Source: Bog-473 sp963742035 (GTDB lineage: Bacteria > Actinomycetota > Acidimicrobiia > Acidimicrobiales > RAAP-2). From it: a stretch of 64,000 bases of DNA. The stretch lies in assembly GCA_963742035.1 (NCBI GenBank), contig CAVUKH010000001.1, positions 682,001 through 746,000 of the forward strand. Reading direction: 5' to 3'. Made by a program: the position numbers and the translations under genes. The notes beneath the pieces are model-generated. The model was not told the DNA's origin, searched no databases, and worked only from the letters and a program-made list of their open reading frames with translations. This document shows positions 34,184 to 43,551 of the stretch, one piece after another. Positions within the stretch are counted from its first letter, which is position 1. Each line of letters starts with the position of its first letter.

Positions 34184-36673
34184 GTGCCGATAGACCCAGA
34201 ACGTTGGACGAACAACACGAAGGCCGCCTTCAGCGCGGCGACGGGGCACGCCGCCTCGTCGAACCATCCCGAGTTGACGCCGGCTCACCTGCTCGACGCC
34301 CTGTTGCAGCAGCAGGAGACCATGACGCGCCCGCTGCTCTCCCAGGTCGGTGTGGACCCCGACGTGCTGGCCGGGAAGGTGCACGAGCAACTGTCACGCC
34401 TACCCCGGGCCGAGGGTGGGGCCGAGCCGGGACTGTCGCGCGACGCCCGGGCGGTGCTGGAGGCGGCGGACCAGAACCGCCGTGACCTGGGCGACGACTA
34501 CGTGTCGGTGGAGCACCTCGTGCTGGCGCTGGCCGACCAGATCGGCGTCACCAGGGACGCGCTGCTGACGGCCCTGCGCGCCGTGCGAGGGAACCACCGG
34601 GTTACGACGCCCGACCCCGAGCAGACGTACCAGGCCCTGGCCAAGTACGGGCGCGACCTGACCGAGGCGGCCCGTGAGGGCAAGCTCGACCCGGTCATCG
34701 GCCGGGACGAGGAGATCCGCCGGGTGATTCAAGTTTTGTCGCGCCGGACGAAGAACAACCCCGTCCTCATCGGCGAGCCCGGAGTGGGCAAGACGGCCAT
34801 CGTCGAGGGACTGGCCAACCGCATCATTGAAGGCGACGTGCCCGAGGGGCTCAAGGGCAAGCGGGTCATTGCGCTCGACTTGGGCTCCATGGTGGCCGGC
34901 GCCAAGTACCGAGGCGAGTTCGAGGAGCGCCTCAAGGCCGTGCTCAAGGAGATCACCGACGCCGAGGGCGAGATCGTCACCTTCATTGACGAGCTGCACA
35001 CAATTGTCGGCGCGGGCGCGGCCGAGGGGGCCATGGACGCCGGTCAGATGATCAAGCCCATGCTGGCGCGCGGCGAGCTCCGCCTCATCGGCGCCACCAC
35101 GCTGGACGAGTACCGCACCTCCATTGAGAAGGACGCCGCGCTGGAGCGCCGCTTCCAGCCCGTGTTCGTCGGGGAGCCCTCGGTCGAGGACACCATCGCC
35201 ATTCTGCGTGGCCTGTCGGAGCGCTACATGGCGCACCACAAGGTGCGGATTCAGGACGCCGCGCTGGTGGCCGCCGCCGTGCTGTCCGATCGCTACGTCA
35301 CGGGGCGCTTCCTGCCCGACAAGGCCATCGACCTCATTGACGAGGCGTCGTCGAAGCTGCGCATTGAGATCGACTCCATGCCCACGGAGCTCGACCAGAT
35401 TTCGCGGCGCATTCGCCAGCTCGAAATCGAGAAGCTGGCGCTCGAGAAGGAGAGCGACGACGCCTCGAAGGAGCGCCTCGAGCGCCTGCAGGGCGAGCTG
35501 GCCGAGCTCGCTGAGCAGCGCGACTCCATGGCGGCCCACTGGCAGCAGGAGAAGAGCTCGCTCAACGCAGTCAGCGAGCTGCAGGAGGAGAAGACGCTCA
35601 AGGAGGAGGAGGCGGCGCGGCTGGAGCGCGACGCCGACCTGGCCGGGGCCGCCGCCATCCGTTACGGGGAGCTGCCCGAGCTGGAGCGCCGCATTGCGCA
35701 GGCCAACGAGGACCTGGCGAAGCTGCAGGCCGGCTCGCGGTTCTTGAAGGAGGAGGTCGACGCCGAGGACATCGCCGAGGTCGTGAGCCGCTGGACCGGC
35801 GTGCCGGTGTCCCGCCTCATGGAAGGCGAGGTGCAGAAGCTGGTGCGGCTGGAGTCCACTCTGCACGAACGCGTGGTGGGGCAGGACGAGGCGGTCGCCG
35901 CGGTGGCCAACGCCATCCGGCGCAGCCGGGCCGGGCTGAGCGACCCCAACCGCCCCATCGGTTCGTTCCTCTTCCTCGGACCGACCGGTGTCGGCAAGAC
36001 CGAGCTGGCCCGCGCGCTGGCCGAGTTCCTCTTCGACGACGAACGGGCGATGATCCGCATCGACATGAGTGAGTACATGGAGAAGCACGCCGTGTCGCGC
36101 CTCGTGGGGGCGCCGCCGGGGTACGTCGGCTACGACGAGGGCGGGCAGCTCACCGAGGCGGTGCGGCGCCGGCCCTATTCGGTCGTGCTGCTGGACGAGC
36201 TCGAGAAGGCGCACCCCGACGTGTTCAACATTCTGCTGCAGGTGCTCGAGGACGGGCGCCTGACCGACGGCCAGGGGCGCACGGTGGATTTCACCAACAC
36301 CGTGCTCATCATGACGTCGAACCTCAAGGGCGAGCCGGCGGACTACTTCAAGCCCGAGTTCATCAACCGCATCGACGAGATCGTGCGCTTCAAGCCGCTG
36401 AGCGAGGACGACCTGGCGGTCATTGTGGGCATTCAGCTGGGCCGGCTGCGGTCGCGTCTGGCCGAGCGCCGGCTCTCGCTGGTGGTGACGCCGGAGGCGG
36501 AGCAGTGGCTGGCCCATGCCGGCTACGACCCCGACTACGGCGCCCGCCCGTTGCGTCGCGTCTTGCAGCGGACCATTGAGGACCCGTTGGCATTGGCGCT
36601 GCTGGAGGGGCAGTACCTCGAAGGGGCGACGGTCACCGTGGCCGTGGACGACGATCGGATCGTGCTGCGCTAA
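34184..36673 (+). CDS. clpB: ATP-dependent disaggregase ClpB
   Basis: An 829-residue Hsp100. The N-domain with two Clp repeats is followed by AAA+ domain 1 (Walker A GEPGVGKT, Walker B FIDELHTI), the coiled-coil M-domain (about 400-520, rich in LEIEKLALEKE), and AAA+ domain 2 (GPTGVGKTE, LLDELEKAHPD, sensor MTSNLKGE). It extracts polypeptides from aggregates with DnaK-DnaJ-GrpE. It is about 20-40 residues shorter than typical ClpB: between the MTSNL sensor strand and the YFKPEFINRIDEI motif a loop is missing. GTG start after GAGAGG. Confidence 0.96.
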   Translation: MPIDPERWTNNTKAAFSAATGHAASSNHPELTPAHLLDALLQQQETMTRPLLSQVGVDPDVLAGKVHEQLSRLPRAEGGAEPGLSRDARAVLEAADQNRRDLGDDYVSVEHLVLALADQIGVTRDALLTALRAVRGNHRVTTPDPEQTYQALAKYGRDLTEAAREGKLDPVIGRDEEIRRVIQVLSRRTKNNPVLIGEPGVGKTAIVEGLANRIIEGDVPEGLKGKRVIALDLGSMVAGAKYRGEFEERLKAVLKEITDAEGEIVTFIDELHTIVGAGAAEGAMDAGQMIKPMLARGELRLIGATTLDEYRTSIEKDAALERRFQPVFVGEPSVEDTIAILRGLSERYMAHHKVRIQDAALVAAAVLSDRYVTGRFLPDKAIDLIDEASSKLRIEIDSMPTELDQISRRIRQLEIEKLALEKESDDASKERLERLQGELAELAEQRDSMAAHWQQEKSSLNAVSELQEEKTLKEEEAARLERDADLAGAAAIRYGELPELERRIAQANEDLAKLQAGSRFLKEEVDAEDIAEVVSRWTGVPVSRLMEGEVQKLVRLESTLHERVVGQDEAVAAVANAIRRSRAGLSDPNRPIGSFLFLGPTGVGKTELARALAEFLFDDERAMIRIDMSEYMEKHAVSRLVGAPPGYVGYDEGGQLTEAVRRRPYSVVLLDELEKAHPDVFNILLQVLEDGRLTDGQGRTVDFTNTVLIMTSNLKGEPADYFKPEFINRIDEIVRFKPLSEDDLAVIVGIQLGRLRSRLAERRLSLVVTPEAEQWLAHAGYDPDYGARPLRRVLQRTIEDPLALALLEGQYLEGATVTVAVDDDRIVLR

Positions 36674-36684
36674 CCGGGTGCCGC

Positions 36685-36717
36685 GCCGGCGACACGCCGG
36701 GGACACGCCGGGGACAG
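36685..36717 (+). repeat. Three tandem 11-base repeats after clpB
   Basis: Three near-identical copies of GCCGGGGACAC begin just after the clpB stop codon; the first has C for G at position 6 and the third ends in G. No clear terminator hairpin was seen beside it. Confidence 0.75.
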
Positions 36718-36853
36718 ACGTGGGATCACGCCTACACGACGATTGCACCACACAATTCGAGCGCAAGCGGGGCACTCAAACGCCGATATCGCGAGGTCGG
36801 CATGCGTACAATCGCCTGGTTCACGCTGACAACGAACTGGGGAGGCGGACGAT

Positions 36854-37608
36854 TTGCCAGGGTCCTTTCGCATGTGGAGGTGGCTGAGCGCGACCGCGCT
36901 CGTCGCCGTCGGTCTCGTCATGGGTGCATCGGTCGCCGGAGCGCAGCAGACGGCGGCCACGCACGCGGCACCGTGGGCGGAGTTGGGTCACGCACCCGTC
37001 AGCGCCTCGGCGCAGTTCCACTCCCACCCGGGCGCGTTCCTCACGGGCCCGCAGCCGCACGTGGCTGGCCGGTCCTTCACGTCGGAGTCCACCAACTGGT
37101 CGGGCCAGATCGCCACGGGCGCAGACGGACCTTCACCGGCATCACGGCGAGCTGGGTTGTCCCGACCGTGCAGCCCACCCAGTACACCAGAGCGTCGGCT
37201 ACCTGGATCGGGATCGACGGCGGCCGAGCTCACCCAGCTCCATCATCCAGACCGGGACGGCGCAGGTGACCGACGGTGGCGAGACGGCCTACTACGCCTG
37301 GTACGAGCTTTATCCCCAGCCGTCGGTGACGATCGGTCGATTGCGGTCTCGCCTGGCGACCAGATGGCTGCGTCGATTCAGCAGCGCCGTCGATACCTGG
37401 AGCCTCTCGATCACCGACGACACGGGCCGGGGACAACTATCTCCAATCCGGTGTCCCTACGCCGGCCTGGGCGCCTCCGCCGAATGGATCGAGGAGCTCC
37501 CACGGCGGTGGGCGCGGCGCAGCCGACGCTGGCCAACTTCGGGTCGGCGACGTTCACCGGCATGACCTACAACCCGAGCTGGGCTCCATCACCTTGAGCG
37601 CCGAGCGG
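36854..37608 (+). pseudogene. G1-type (eqolisin-like) glutamic peptidase module, multiply frame-shifted
   Basis: A signal peptide (MWRWLSATALVAVGLVMGASVAGA) leads into pieces of a G1 peptidase scattered over all three frames in the right order: SESTNWSGQIATG, TFTGITASWVVPTVQP, ATWIGIDGG, SIIQTGTAQVTDGGETAYYA, WYELYPQPSVTIG, IAVSPGDQMAASIQQ, WSLSITDDT, GASAEWIEE, APTAVGAAQPTLANFGSATF. The catalytic Gln region and the Glu of SAEWIEE are recognisable. At least six frame changes are needed, so it cannot be translated as it stands. The next frame carries the 42-residue repeats, so the ancestral protein was probably one secreted peptidase-repeat fusion. Confidence 0.75.
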
Positions 37609-37610
37609 AC

Positions 37611-38489
37611 ATGGTCGACGAGAGCGGTAACCTCATCGCCTCGGCGGGACCGACTCGGCGTCGGGTTCACCGCGGTTCCACCTTCACCGACACCTTCGTG
37701 CCGAGCCCGCGGGGATACTGGCTCGTGGGATCCGACGGAGGGATCTTCAGCTTCGGGCAGGCCCAGTTCTACGGGTCGACCGGCAGCCTGCACCTGCAGC
37801 GGCCCGTCGTCGGGATCGTGCCCACGGCGGACCACGGGGGCTACTGGCTCGACGCCTCCGACGGGGGCGTCTTCAGTTACGGCGACACACAGTTCTACGG
37901 ATCCATTCCGGGAGTCGGCCTCCACCCCGCGGGGTCGGGGCAGCCCAACAGCCTCAACGCGCCCATTGTGGGCATGGTCCCCTCCATCGACGACGGCGGC
38001 TACTTCATGGTCGCCTCCGACGGCGGGGTCTTCGCCTTCGGAGACGCCCACTTCGCCGGGTCCTGTCCCGGCATCGGTGGTTGCTCGGGCTCAGCGGTGG
38101 CCGTCATGCCCGATGCCAGCGGCAACGGCTACTGGCTGGTGACCTCGACCGGCAACATCTATACGTTCGGCGACGCCCCCTACTTCGGCGCCCCGGGCCA
38201 CGGCACCGTGACCTCGGCCGTGCCCACGCCCGACGGGCAGGGCTACCTGGTGCTCTTGAGCGATGGCGAGGTGTACCACTACGGCGATGCGCCCAGCGAC
38301 GGCACGCCACCTGCGACCGACTTCAACGCCTTCGATCCGGCCTCGTCGGTGTTCAGCACGTCGGACGGTGCGGGCTACTGGGTCTCGTCGGCCCTCGGGG
38401 CGATCTACAACTTCGGAGACGCGCCCAACGACGGGGGGATGTCAGAGACCCATCTCAATGGTCCCATCATCGCCGCCACCGGGTTCTGA
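37611..38489 (+). CDS. 42-residue-repeat region following the broken G1 peptidase
   Basis: 292 residues. The first 25 (VDESGNLIASAGPT, then an odd Arg-rich stretch) look like the end of the peptidase domain with one more frame break. From about residue 35 come six to seven propeller-like repeats: GYWLVGSDGGIFSFGQAQFY, GYWLDASDGGVFSYGDTQFY, GYFMVASDGGVFAFGDAHFA and GYWLVTSTGNIYTFGDAPYF. Later copies are more divergent (VLLSDGEVYHYGDAPSDG). There is no signal peptide in this frame. It is probably not expressed alone, because start and secretion signal belong to the broken upstream part. Confidence 0.55.
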   Translation: MVDESGNLIASAGPTRRRVHRGSTFTDTFVPSPRGYWLVGSDGGIFSFGQAQFYGSTGSLHLQRPVVGIVPTADHGGYWLDASDGGVFSYGDTQFYGSIPGVGLHPAGSGQPNSLNAPIVGMVPSIDDGGYFMVASDGGVFAFGDAHFAGSCPGIGGCSGSAVAVMPDASGNGYWLVTSTGNIYTFGDAPYFGAPGHGTVTSAVPTPDGQGYLVLLSDGEVYHYGDAPSDGTPPATDFNAFDPASSVFSTSDGAGYWVSSALGAIYNFGDAPNDGGMSETHLNGPIIAATGF

Positions 38490-38687
38490 TCTCGCCGGCA
38501 CGCAACTGAAGTGAGAGGCTCTCCCTCCCGCCATGCAGAGGGTGGCGGGACACGCCGTGCGCATCGACGCAAGGAAACGGCACACACGCCTCCGCTGAGA
38601 TGGTCGAACGAGATCGCTCGAGCCGATCCGGTGAGGGCGTCCTGAAGTGAGGTTCGCCCGCTGTCGGGAGTGGGTGTCTCCGGTGGC

Positions 38688-40019
38688 TCAGGGGCCGGCG
38701 AAGTGTCGAGCGTTCGCCGGCATGGGCCGCACCAGCGGCACCGACCCGTCCGCATGGGCCCGCTGACCGGAGAGGTCGAGGTACGCCTGCAGGGTCGGAG
38801 CGCCGTCGGTTGCCATGCCCACGACGGAGCCGATGCCGGTCCCCGCCGAGGATCCGAGGAACGGTGCGGACCCATAGTTGAACAGCCCGCCGTCTGCCGC
38901 CGTGAACCAGTAACCGCCCCCGTCGGGCATGGCAGCCATGCCCACGATGGGTTGGGCCAGGTTGATGCTCCCGGTGGAGCCGTAGAACTGGGCGTCGCCG
39001 TAGGCGAAGATGCCGCCGTCCGAGGCGACGAGCCAGTAGCCGCCACCGTCGGGTGTCGGAGCCATGCCGACGATCGGCTTGTTGAGGTGGATGCTCCCGG
39101 TGGAGCCGTAGAACTGGGCGTCGCCGTAGGCGAAGATGCCGCCGTCCGAGGCGACGAGCCAGTAGCCCCCACCGTCGGGCGTCGCCGCCATGCCCACGAT
39201 GGGTTGGTTGAGGTGGATGCTGCCGGTGGAGCCGTAGAACTGCGCGTCGCCGTAGGTGAAGATGCCGCCGTCGGTGGCCACCATCCAGTAGCCCCCGCCG
39301 TCGATGGTCGGGGCGATGCCCACGACGGGCTTGTTGAGCTTGATGCCGCCGGCGGACCCGAAGAATCCAGCGTCCCCGAAGTTGAAGATGCCCCCGTCGG
39401 ACGCGGCTAGCCAATACCCGCCGTCATCACCGGTTTGGGCGATCCCGACGATCGGCTTGTTCAGCGCCGTCTTTGAGAGGTCACCGTAGAACCCGGCGTC
39501 TCCGAAGGGGGCCACAGTGCCCTTGGTGTCGACCTGGTAGTAGCCGATTGTGCCGACGCCGATGAGTGCCAATGTCGTGCCGGAGTTCGCCGTGTCGGCG
39601 AAGTGGACCGTTGCCTTCCGTCGTGCCGAGTGCAGCCGGTATGAAGTAGGTGTCGAAGGTGCAGGTTCCGGCTGGCTGCCAGCGTGATGTTGCCATTGAG
39701 GATCTGGGTGCAGGGCAGCTCGTCGGGCTCGGGATCGCGAAGAAGTCGTTCGCACCCGGGCCGGTGACGGTCGGCGCGGTTGATGCTGATCGAGTCATTG
39801 ACGGCGCCGTTGTTGGTCAGCGTGAACGGCTTTGGGCCGCCGATATCCCCCAACGTCAACGGGTCGAAGTCCAGGCTGGTCGGCGCCACCGTGAGTGAGT
39901 GCTGGCGTGGCGGCACCGGCGCCGCTCCCGGTTCCCGCAACGGCTATGACCGACAGGCCGCCACACAGAGCACTGCAGACAGCCACCGACGTCCACCGCC
40001 GCGCTCGGGTTCTCATCAC
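38688..40019 (-). pseudogene. Secreted 42-residue-repeat protein, N-terminal half frame-shifted
   Basis: A paralogue of the intact gene at 40.2-41.4 kb. Its signal peptide (RRWTSVAVCSALCGGLSVIA) starts at 40019. A choice-of-anchor-D-like domain is spread over three frames: SLTVAPTSLDFDPLTLGDIG, TVTGPGANDFFAIPSP, TCTFDTYFIPAALGTTEG, KATVHFADTANSGTTLALIG. From about 39600 to the stop the frame is clean and encodes five full 42-residue repeats plus a partial one. At least three indels between about 39600 and 39900 block translation. The repeat part is well preserved, which suggests recent breakage or sequencing error. Confidence 0.75.
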
Positions 40020-40177
40020 TCGCCCTCCGGTCTCCGGGTGCCGTCACCCGTCCGACCGGATGCTAATCAGATGTCCGCGGTCCGCTGTGGATCCGTACGT
40101 GCATGGTCACGCCGAAGCGAGCCGGCGAGAACAGTTCAGACTCCGACGACCGCACCTGCCGGCGCGAACGCCGCCGT

Positions 40178-41407
40178 TCAACCCGCGGATGCTTGGCGGG
40201 TCGGCTCGCCGTCGGTTGCCATGCCCACCACCGTTCCGAACCCCTGGCCGGCGGCCGAACCGAGGAACGCCGCATCGCCGTAGTTGAACAGGCCTCCGTC
40301 GGCAGCGGTGAACCAGTACCCCTTGCCCGTCGGCGTCGCCGCCATGGCGACAATGGGCTGGTTGAGGTGGATGGCCCCGGTGGAGCCGTAGAACGTGGCG
40401 TCGCCGTAGGCGAAGATGCCCCCGTCCGAGGCGACCAGCCAGTAGCCCTTGCCGTCGGGCGTCGCCGCCATGCCCACGACCGGCTTGTTCAGGTGGATGC
40501 TGCCGGTGGAGCCGTAGAACGTGGCGTCGCCGTAGCTGAAGATGCCCCCGTCCGAGGCGACCAGCCAGTAGCCCCTGCCATCGGGCGTCGCCGCCATGCC
40601 CACGATGGGCTGGTTGAGGTGGATGCTGCCGGTGGAGCCGTAGAACGTGGCGTCGCCGTAGCTGAAGATGCCACCGTCGGTGGCGACCAGCCAGTAGCCC
40701 TCGTTGTCGACGGTCGGGGCGATGCCCACGATCGGCTTGTTGAGGTGGATGCCGCCGGCGGATCCGAAGAATCCGGCCGACCCGAAGTTGAAGATGCCTC
40801 CGTCCGACGCGACCAGCCAGTACCCGCCGTCACTGCCGCTCTGTGCGATGCCGACGATGGGATTGTTCAGCGCCGTACCGGACAGGTCGCCGTAGAAGGC
40901 TGCGTCGCCGTAGTGGGCCACCTTGCCTCCGGCGTTGACCTGGTAGTAGCCGATGGTGCCGGTTCCCGAGAGTGTGACAGGGGGGCTGCCCGCCCCGCTG
41001 TCGATGAGCTTCACCGTGGTCGACAGGGCTCCGAGCTGACCCGGAAAGAACCCGACCAGAATGGTGCAGGTGCCACCTGGAGAAACAGTGAGCGGGAATG
41101 CGTCGTTGATCGAGCAGTCCGGCCCGGGGGAGGCGTTGAAATCATCCGCATTCGGCCCCGAGTTCGTATAGCCGGTGATGACGTCATTCGTCGTCAGCGA
41201 GGTGTTGGTCACCGTGAATTGCAGCACGGAGTGATTGCCGAGGGTGACACTGCCGAAGTTCACGGGGGTCCCCGACACCGTCACGTCTGCGGGTGTCGCC
41301 GCACCGGCGCTGTTGCCGGCTCCTGCCAGGGCCACGAGCGAGAGACCTCCGCAGAGCACGCTGCACAGTGCGAGGGACGTCCATCGCTGCACTCGGGACT
41401 TCATCAA
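40178..41407 (-). CDS. Secreted choice-of-anchor/42-residue-repeat protein, intact
   Basis: A 409-residue protein: signal peptide (RWTSLALCSVLCGGLSLVALA), an Ig-like choice-of-anchor-D or ASH-type domain of about 110 residues (PVNFGSVTLGNHSVLQFTVT, GTCTILVGFFPGQLGALST, GTGTIGYYQV), then about six 42-residue repeats with the GYWLVASDGGIFSYGDATFY core and a final divergent copy (GYWFTAADGGLFNYGDAAFL). No catalytic residues are apparent and no membrane anchor is seen at the C-terminus, so it is presumably released or held non-covalently at the surface. The 126-base DNA repeats are nearly identical, so copy number is likely to vary. Confidence 0.82.
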   Translation of the reverse strand: MMKSRVQRWTSLALCSVLCGGLSLVALAGAGNSAGAATPADVTVSGTPVNFGSVTLGNHSVLQFTVTNTSLTTNDVITGYTNSGPNADDFNASPGPDCSINDAFPLTVSPGGTCTILVGFFPGQLGALSTTVKLIDSGAGSPPVTLSGTGTIGYYQVNAGGKVAHYGDAAFYGDLSGTALNNPIVGIAQSGSDGGYWLVASDGGIFNFGSAGFFGSAGGIHLNKPIVGIAPTVDNEGYWLVATDGGIFSYGDATFYGSTGSIHLNQPIVGMAATPDGRGYWLVASDGGIFSYGDATFYGSTGSIHLNKPVVGMAATPDGKGYWLVASDGGIFAYGDATFYGSTGAIHLNQPIVAMAATPTGKGYWFTAADGGLFNYGDAAFLGSAAGQGFGTVVGMATDGEPTRQASAG

Positions 41408-41519
41408 CTCTCAGCCTCCGCTTCCCCGAGCGCGGCGCCCGGATGTCCGCAGGTTAGCCAGACGGAGGCACCGAGGCGAAGTGACGGGGACCCCCCGTTT
41501 CCGAATTGCGCCTTTGGAG

Positions 41520-42089
41520 TCAAACGAGCGCGCCGACCGGAGCGAAGGCTGCAGTGAGCTCGCGGCAGAAGGCGTCGAGGTCTTCGGGTCCGCGGCTGGT
41601 AACCAGAGTGTTGATGCCGAGGCGGCACACGACGACCTGACGGTCGACCCAGTAGGCGCCGGCATTGCGCAGGTCGGTCTGCAGGCTCGGCCACGACGTG
41701 AGGGTCCGGCCGGCCACGAGATCTCCTTCAATCAGGGTCCACGGGCCGTGGCAGATGGCCGCCACCGGCTTGCCCGCCTCGAACATCGCCATCAGGAGAT
41801 CCACGGCGGCACCGTCGGTCCGGAGGTGGTCGGGATTGGCCACACCGCCTGGCAGGACGACGGCGTCGAAGTCGGCGGCGCGGGCATGCTCGGTGACCTG
41901 GTCCACCGGGAACCGGTCGGCGCGATCGAGGTGACGCATGGTTTCGACCAGCCCTGGCTGGGGGGCGACGAGCGACGCCGTCCCGCCGGCGTCCACCACG
42001 GCCCGCCAGGGCCGCAGGAGCTCGGTCTGCTCAATGCCCTCGTTGGCGACGACGAAGGCGACCCGCACGCCCTGCAATTCGTTGGTCAT
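41520..42089 (-). CDS. DJ-1/PfpI family protein
   Basis: A 189-residue class I glutamine-amidotransferase-like protein: VAFVVANEGIEQTEL with the conserved Glu, ADFDAVVLPGGVANPDHLR and the nucleophile elbow AAICHGPWTLIE (Cys113 followed by His). Family members include proteases, deglycases and stress-response proteins. The ATG is selected because GGAGGGTCGGACGG precedes it; the longer frame upstream is Arg/Pro-rich. It is divergent from purA. Confidence 0.9.
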   Translation of the reverse strand: MTNELQGVRVAFVVANEGIEQTELLRPWRAVVDAGGTASLVAPQPGLVETMRHLDRADRFPVDQVTEHARAADFDAVVLPGGVANPDHLRTDGAAVDLLMAMFEAGKPVAAICHGPWTLIEGDLVAGRTLTSWPSLQTDLRNAGAYWVDRQVVVCRLGINTLVTSRGPEDLDAFCRELTAAFAPVGALV

Positions 42090-42220
42090 CCGTCCGACCC
42101 TCCTCGGGTCCTCGGGGAGCTTCCCGGCAGATCCGGGAGCTCGCATCCGTGCCCGTCGCGGGAGATACCCCGGCGCTGGGGGCCGAAACACAGCGCTTTC
42201 GTACCCCGATTTCGGCAGGC

Positions 42221-42233
42221 GCTACACTGGTGC
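42221..42233 (+). promoter_or_regulatory. Likely -10 region of the purA operon
   Basis: GCTACACTGGTGC, 35 bases before the purA GTG. The same 13 bases occur at the dnaK promoter (29834-29846), where TACACT is the presumed -10 box. A convincing -35 box at usual spacing was not found. Confidence 0.4.
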
Positions 42234-42267
42234 GTAATCCGAAGCGACAGAGCGAACGGAGAGGCGC

Positions 42268-43551
42268 GTGCCCGCAACCGTTGTGGTCGGGACCCAATGG
42301 GGCGACGAGGGGAAGGGCAAGCTGACCGACCTCCTCGCCCGCGAAATGGACCTCGTCGTCCGCTACCAGGGTGGCCACAATGCCGGTCACCGCATCGTGG
42401 TCAACGACGAGGCCTTCGCACTCCAGCTGGTACCCAGCGGCATTCTGTACGACCACATCACGCCGATCATCGGCAACGGGGTCGTGGTTGACCCGGCCGT
42501 CCTGCTCGAGGAGCTCGACAGCCTGGCCGCCAGGGGGATCGACACCAGCCGGTTGGTGGTCAGCGGCAACGCCCACCTGATCATGCCCTACCACCAGGAG
42601 CTGGACCGGGTGACCGAGCGCTTCCTGGGCAAGAACGCGCTGGGGACGACGAAGCGCGGCATCGGCCCGGCCTACGCCGACAAGGCGACGCGCGTCGGGC
42701 TCCGGGTGCAGGACCTCTTCGACCCCAAGATCTTCCGACAGAAGCTGGACGTCGCGCTCAAGGAGAAGAACGCAGTTCTGGCCAAGGTCTACAACCGGCT
42801 GCCGCTGGACGCCGGGGACATCGCCGACCACTATCTGGGCGAGTACGCCCCGCGGATCGAACCCATGGTGGGCGACACCGTCGGCATGGTCCACGACGCC
42901 ATGGACCACGACCGCCAGGTCCTGTTGGAAGGTGCGCAGGCCACCTTCCTCGACCTCGACCATGGCACCTATCCGTTCGTCACGTCCTCCAATCCCGTCG
43001 CGGGCGGCGCGTGCACGGGCTCGGGCCTCGGACCGCGGGACATCGACCGCGTCATCGGTATTGCCAAGGCCTACGTCACCCGGGTCGGCGCCGGCCCCTT
43101 CCCCACGGAGCAGGAGAACGATGTCGGCGAGCTTCTGGTCGAGCGCGGCCACGAGTTCGGTACCAACACCGGGCGCCGGCGGCGCTGCGGGTGGTTCGAC
43201 GCCGTCATGCTGCGCCAGGCGGTGCGGCTGAACTCCCTGACCGAGGTGGCCCTGACCAAGCTCGACGTCCTCGACACCTTCGAGTCGGTCAAGGTGTGCG
43301 TCGCCTACGAGGCCGACGGCATTCGCTACACGCATGTGCCCTACCACCAGTCGACCTTCCACAAGGCGGTGCCCGTTTACGAGGAGCTGCCCGGTTGGAG
43401 CACCGACCTCAGCGCAGCCACGGCGCCCGGCGACATGCCGGCGGCCGCCCGCGAGTACGTGGCCTTCCTGTCCGAGCAGATCGGCGTGCCCGTCCGCCTC
43501 GTGGGGGTCGGACCGGGCCGCGAGCAGACCGTTTCCTTCGCCACCGCGTGA
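42268..43551 (+). CDS. purA: Adenylosuccinate synthetase
   Basis: A 427-residue enzyme joining IMP and aspartate with GTP to give adenylosuccinate, the first step from IMP to AMP. Motifs in order: VVGTQWGDEGKGKLTDLLA (phosphate loop and catalytic Asp), GGHNAGH with the catalytic His, GTTKRGIGPAYADKATRVG, and the C-terminal TGRRRRCGWFDAV and KLDVLD base-recognition loops. GTG start after GGAGAGG. It heads a tightly packed purine operon; its stop overlaps the purD start in GTGA. Confidence 0.97.
   Translation: MPATVVVGTQWGDEGKGKLTDLLAREMDLVVRYQGGHNAGHRIVVNDEAFALQLVPSGILYDHITPIIGNGVVVDPAVLLEELDSLAARGIDTSRLVVSGNAHLIMPYHQELDRVTERFLGKNALGTTKRGIGPAYADKATRVGLRVQDLFDPKIFRQKLDVALKEKNAVLAKVYNRLPLDAGDIADHYLGEYAPRIEPMVGDTVGMVHDAMDHDRQVLLEGAQATFLDLDHGTYPFVTSSNPVAGGACTGSGLGPRDIDRVIGIAKAYVTRVGAGPFPTEQENDVGELLVERGHEFGTNTGRRRRCGWFDAVMLRQAVRLNSLTEVALTKLDVLDTFESVKVCVAYEADGIRYTHVPYHQSTFHKAVPVYEELPGWSTDLSAATAPGDMPAAAREYVAFLSEQIGVPVRLVGVGPGREQTVSFATA

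Noticed and set aside
34400..36775. A roughly 790-codon minus-strand frame opposite clpB
   Set aside because: It mirrors the coding frame of clpB, is His/Gln/Arg-rich and matches no family.
38900..40700. Regularly spaced repeats that could suggest a CRISPR array
   Set aside because: The 126-base periodicity encodes 42-residue protein repeats with no unique spacers and no cas genes.
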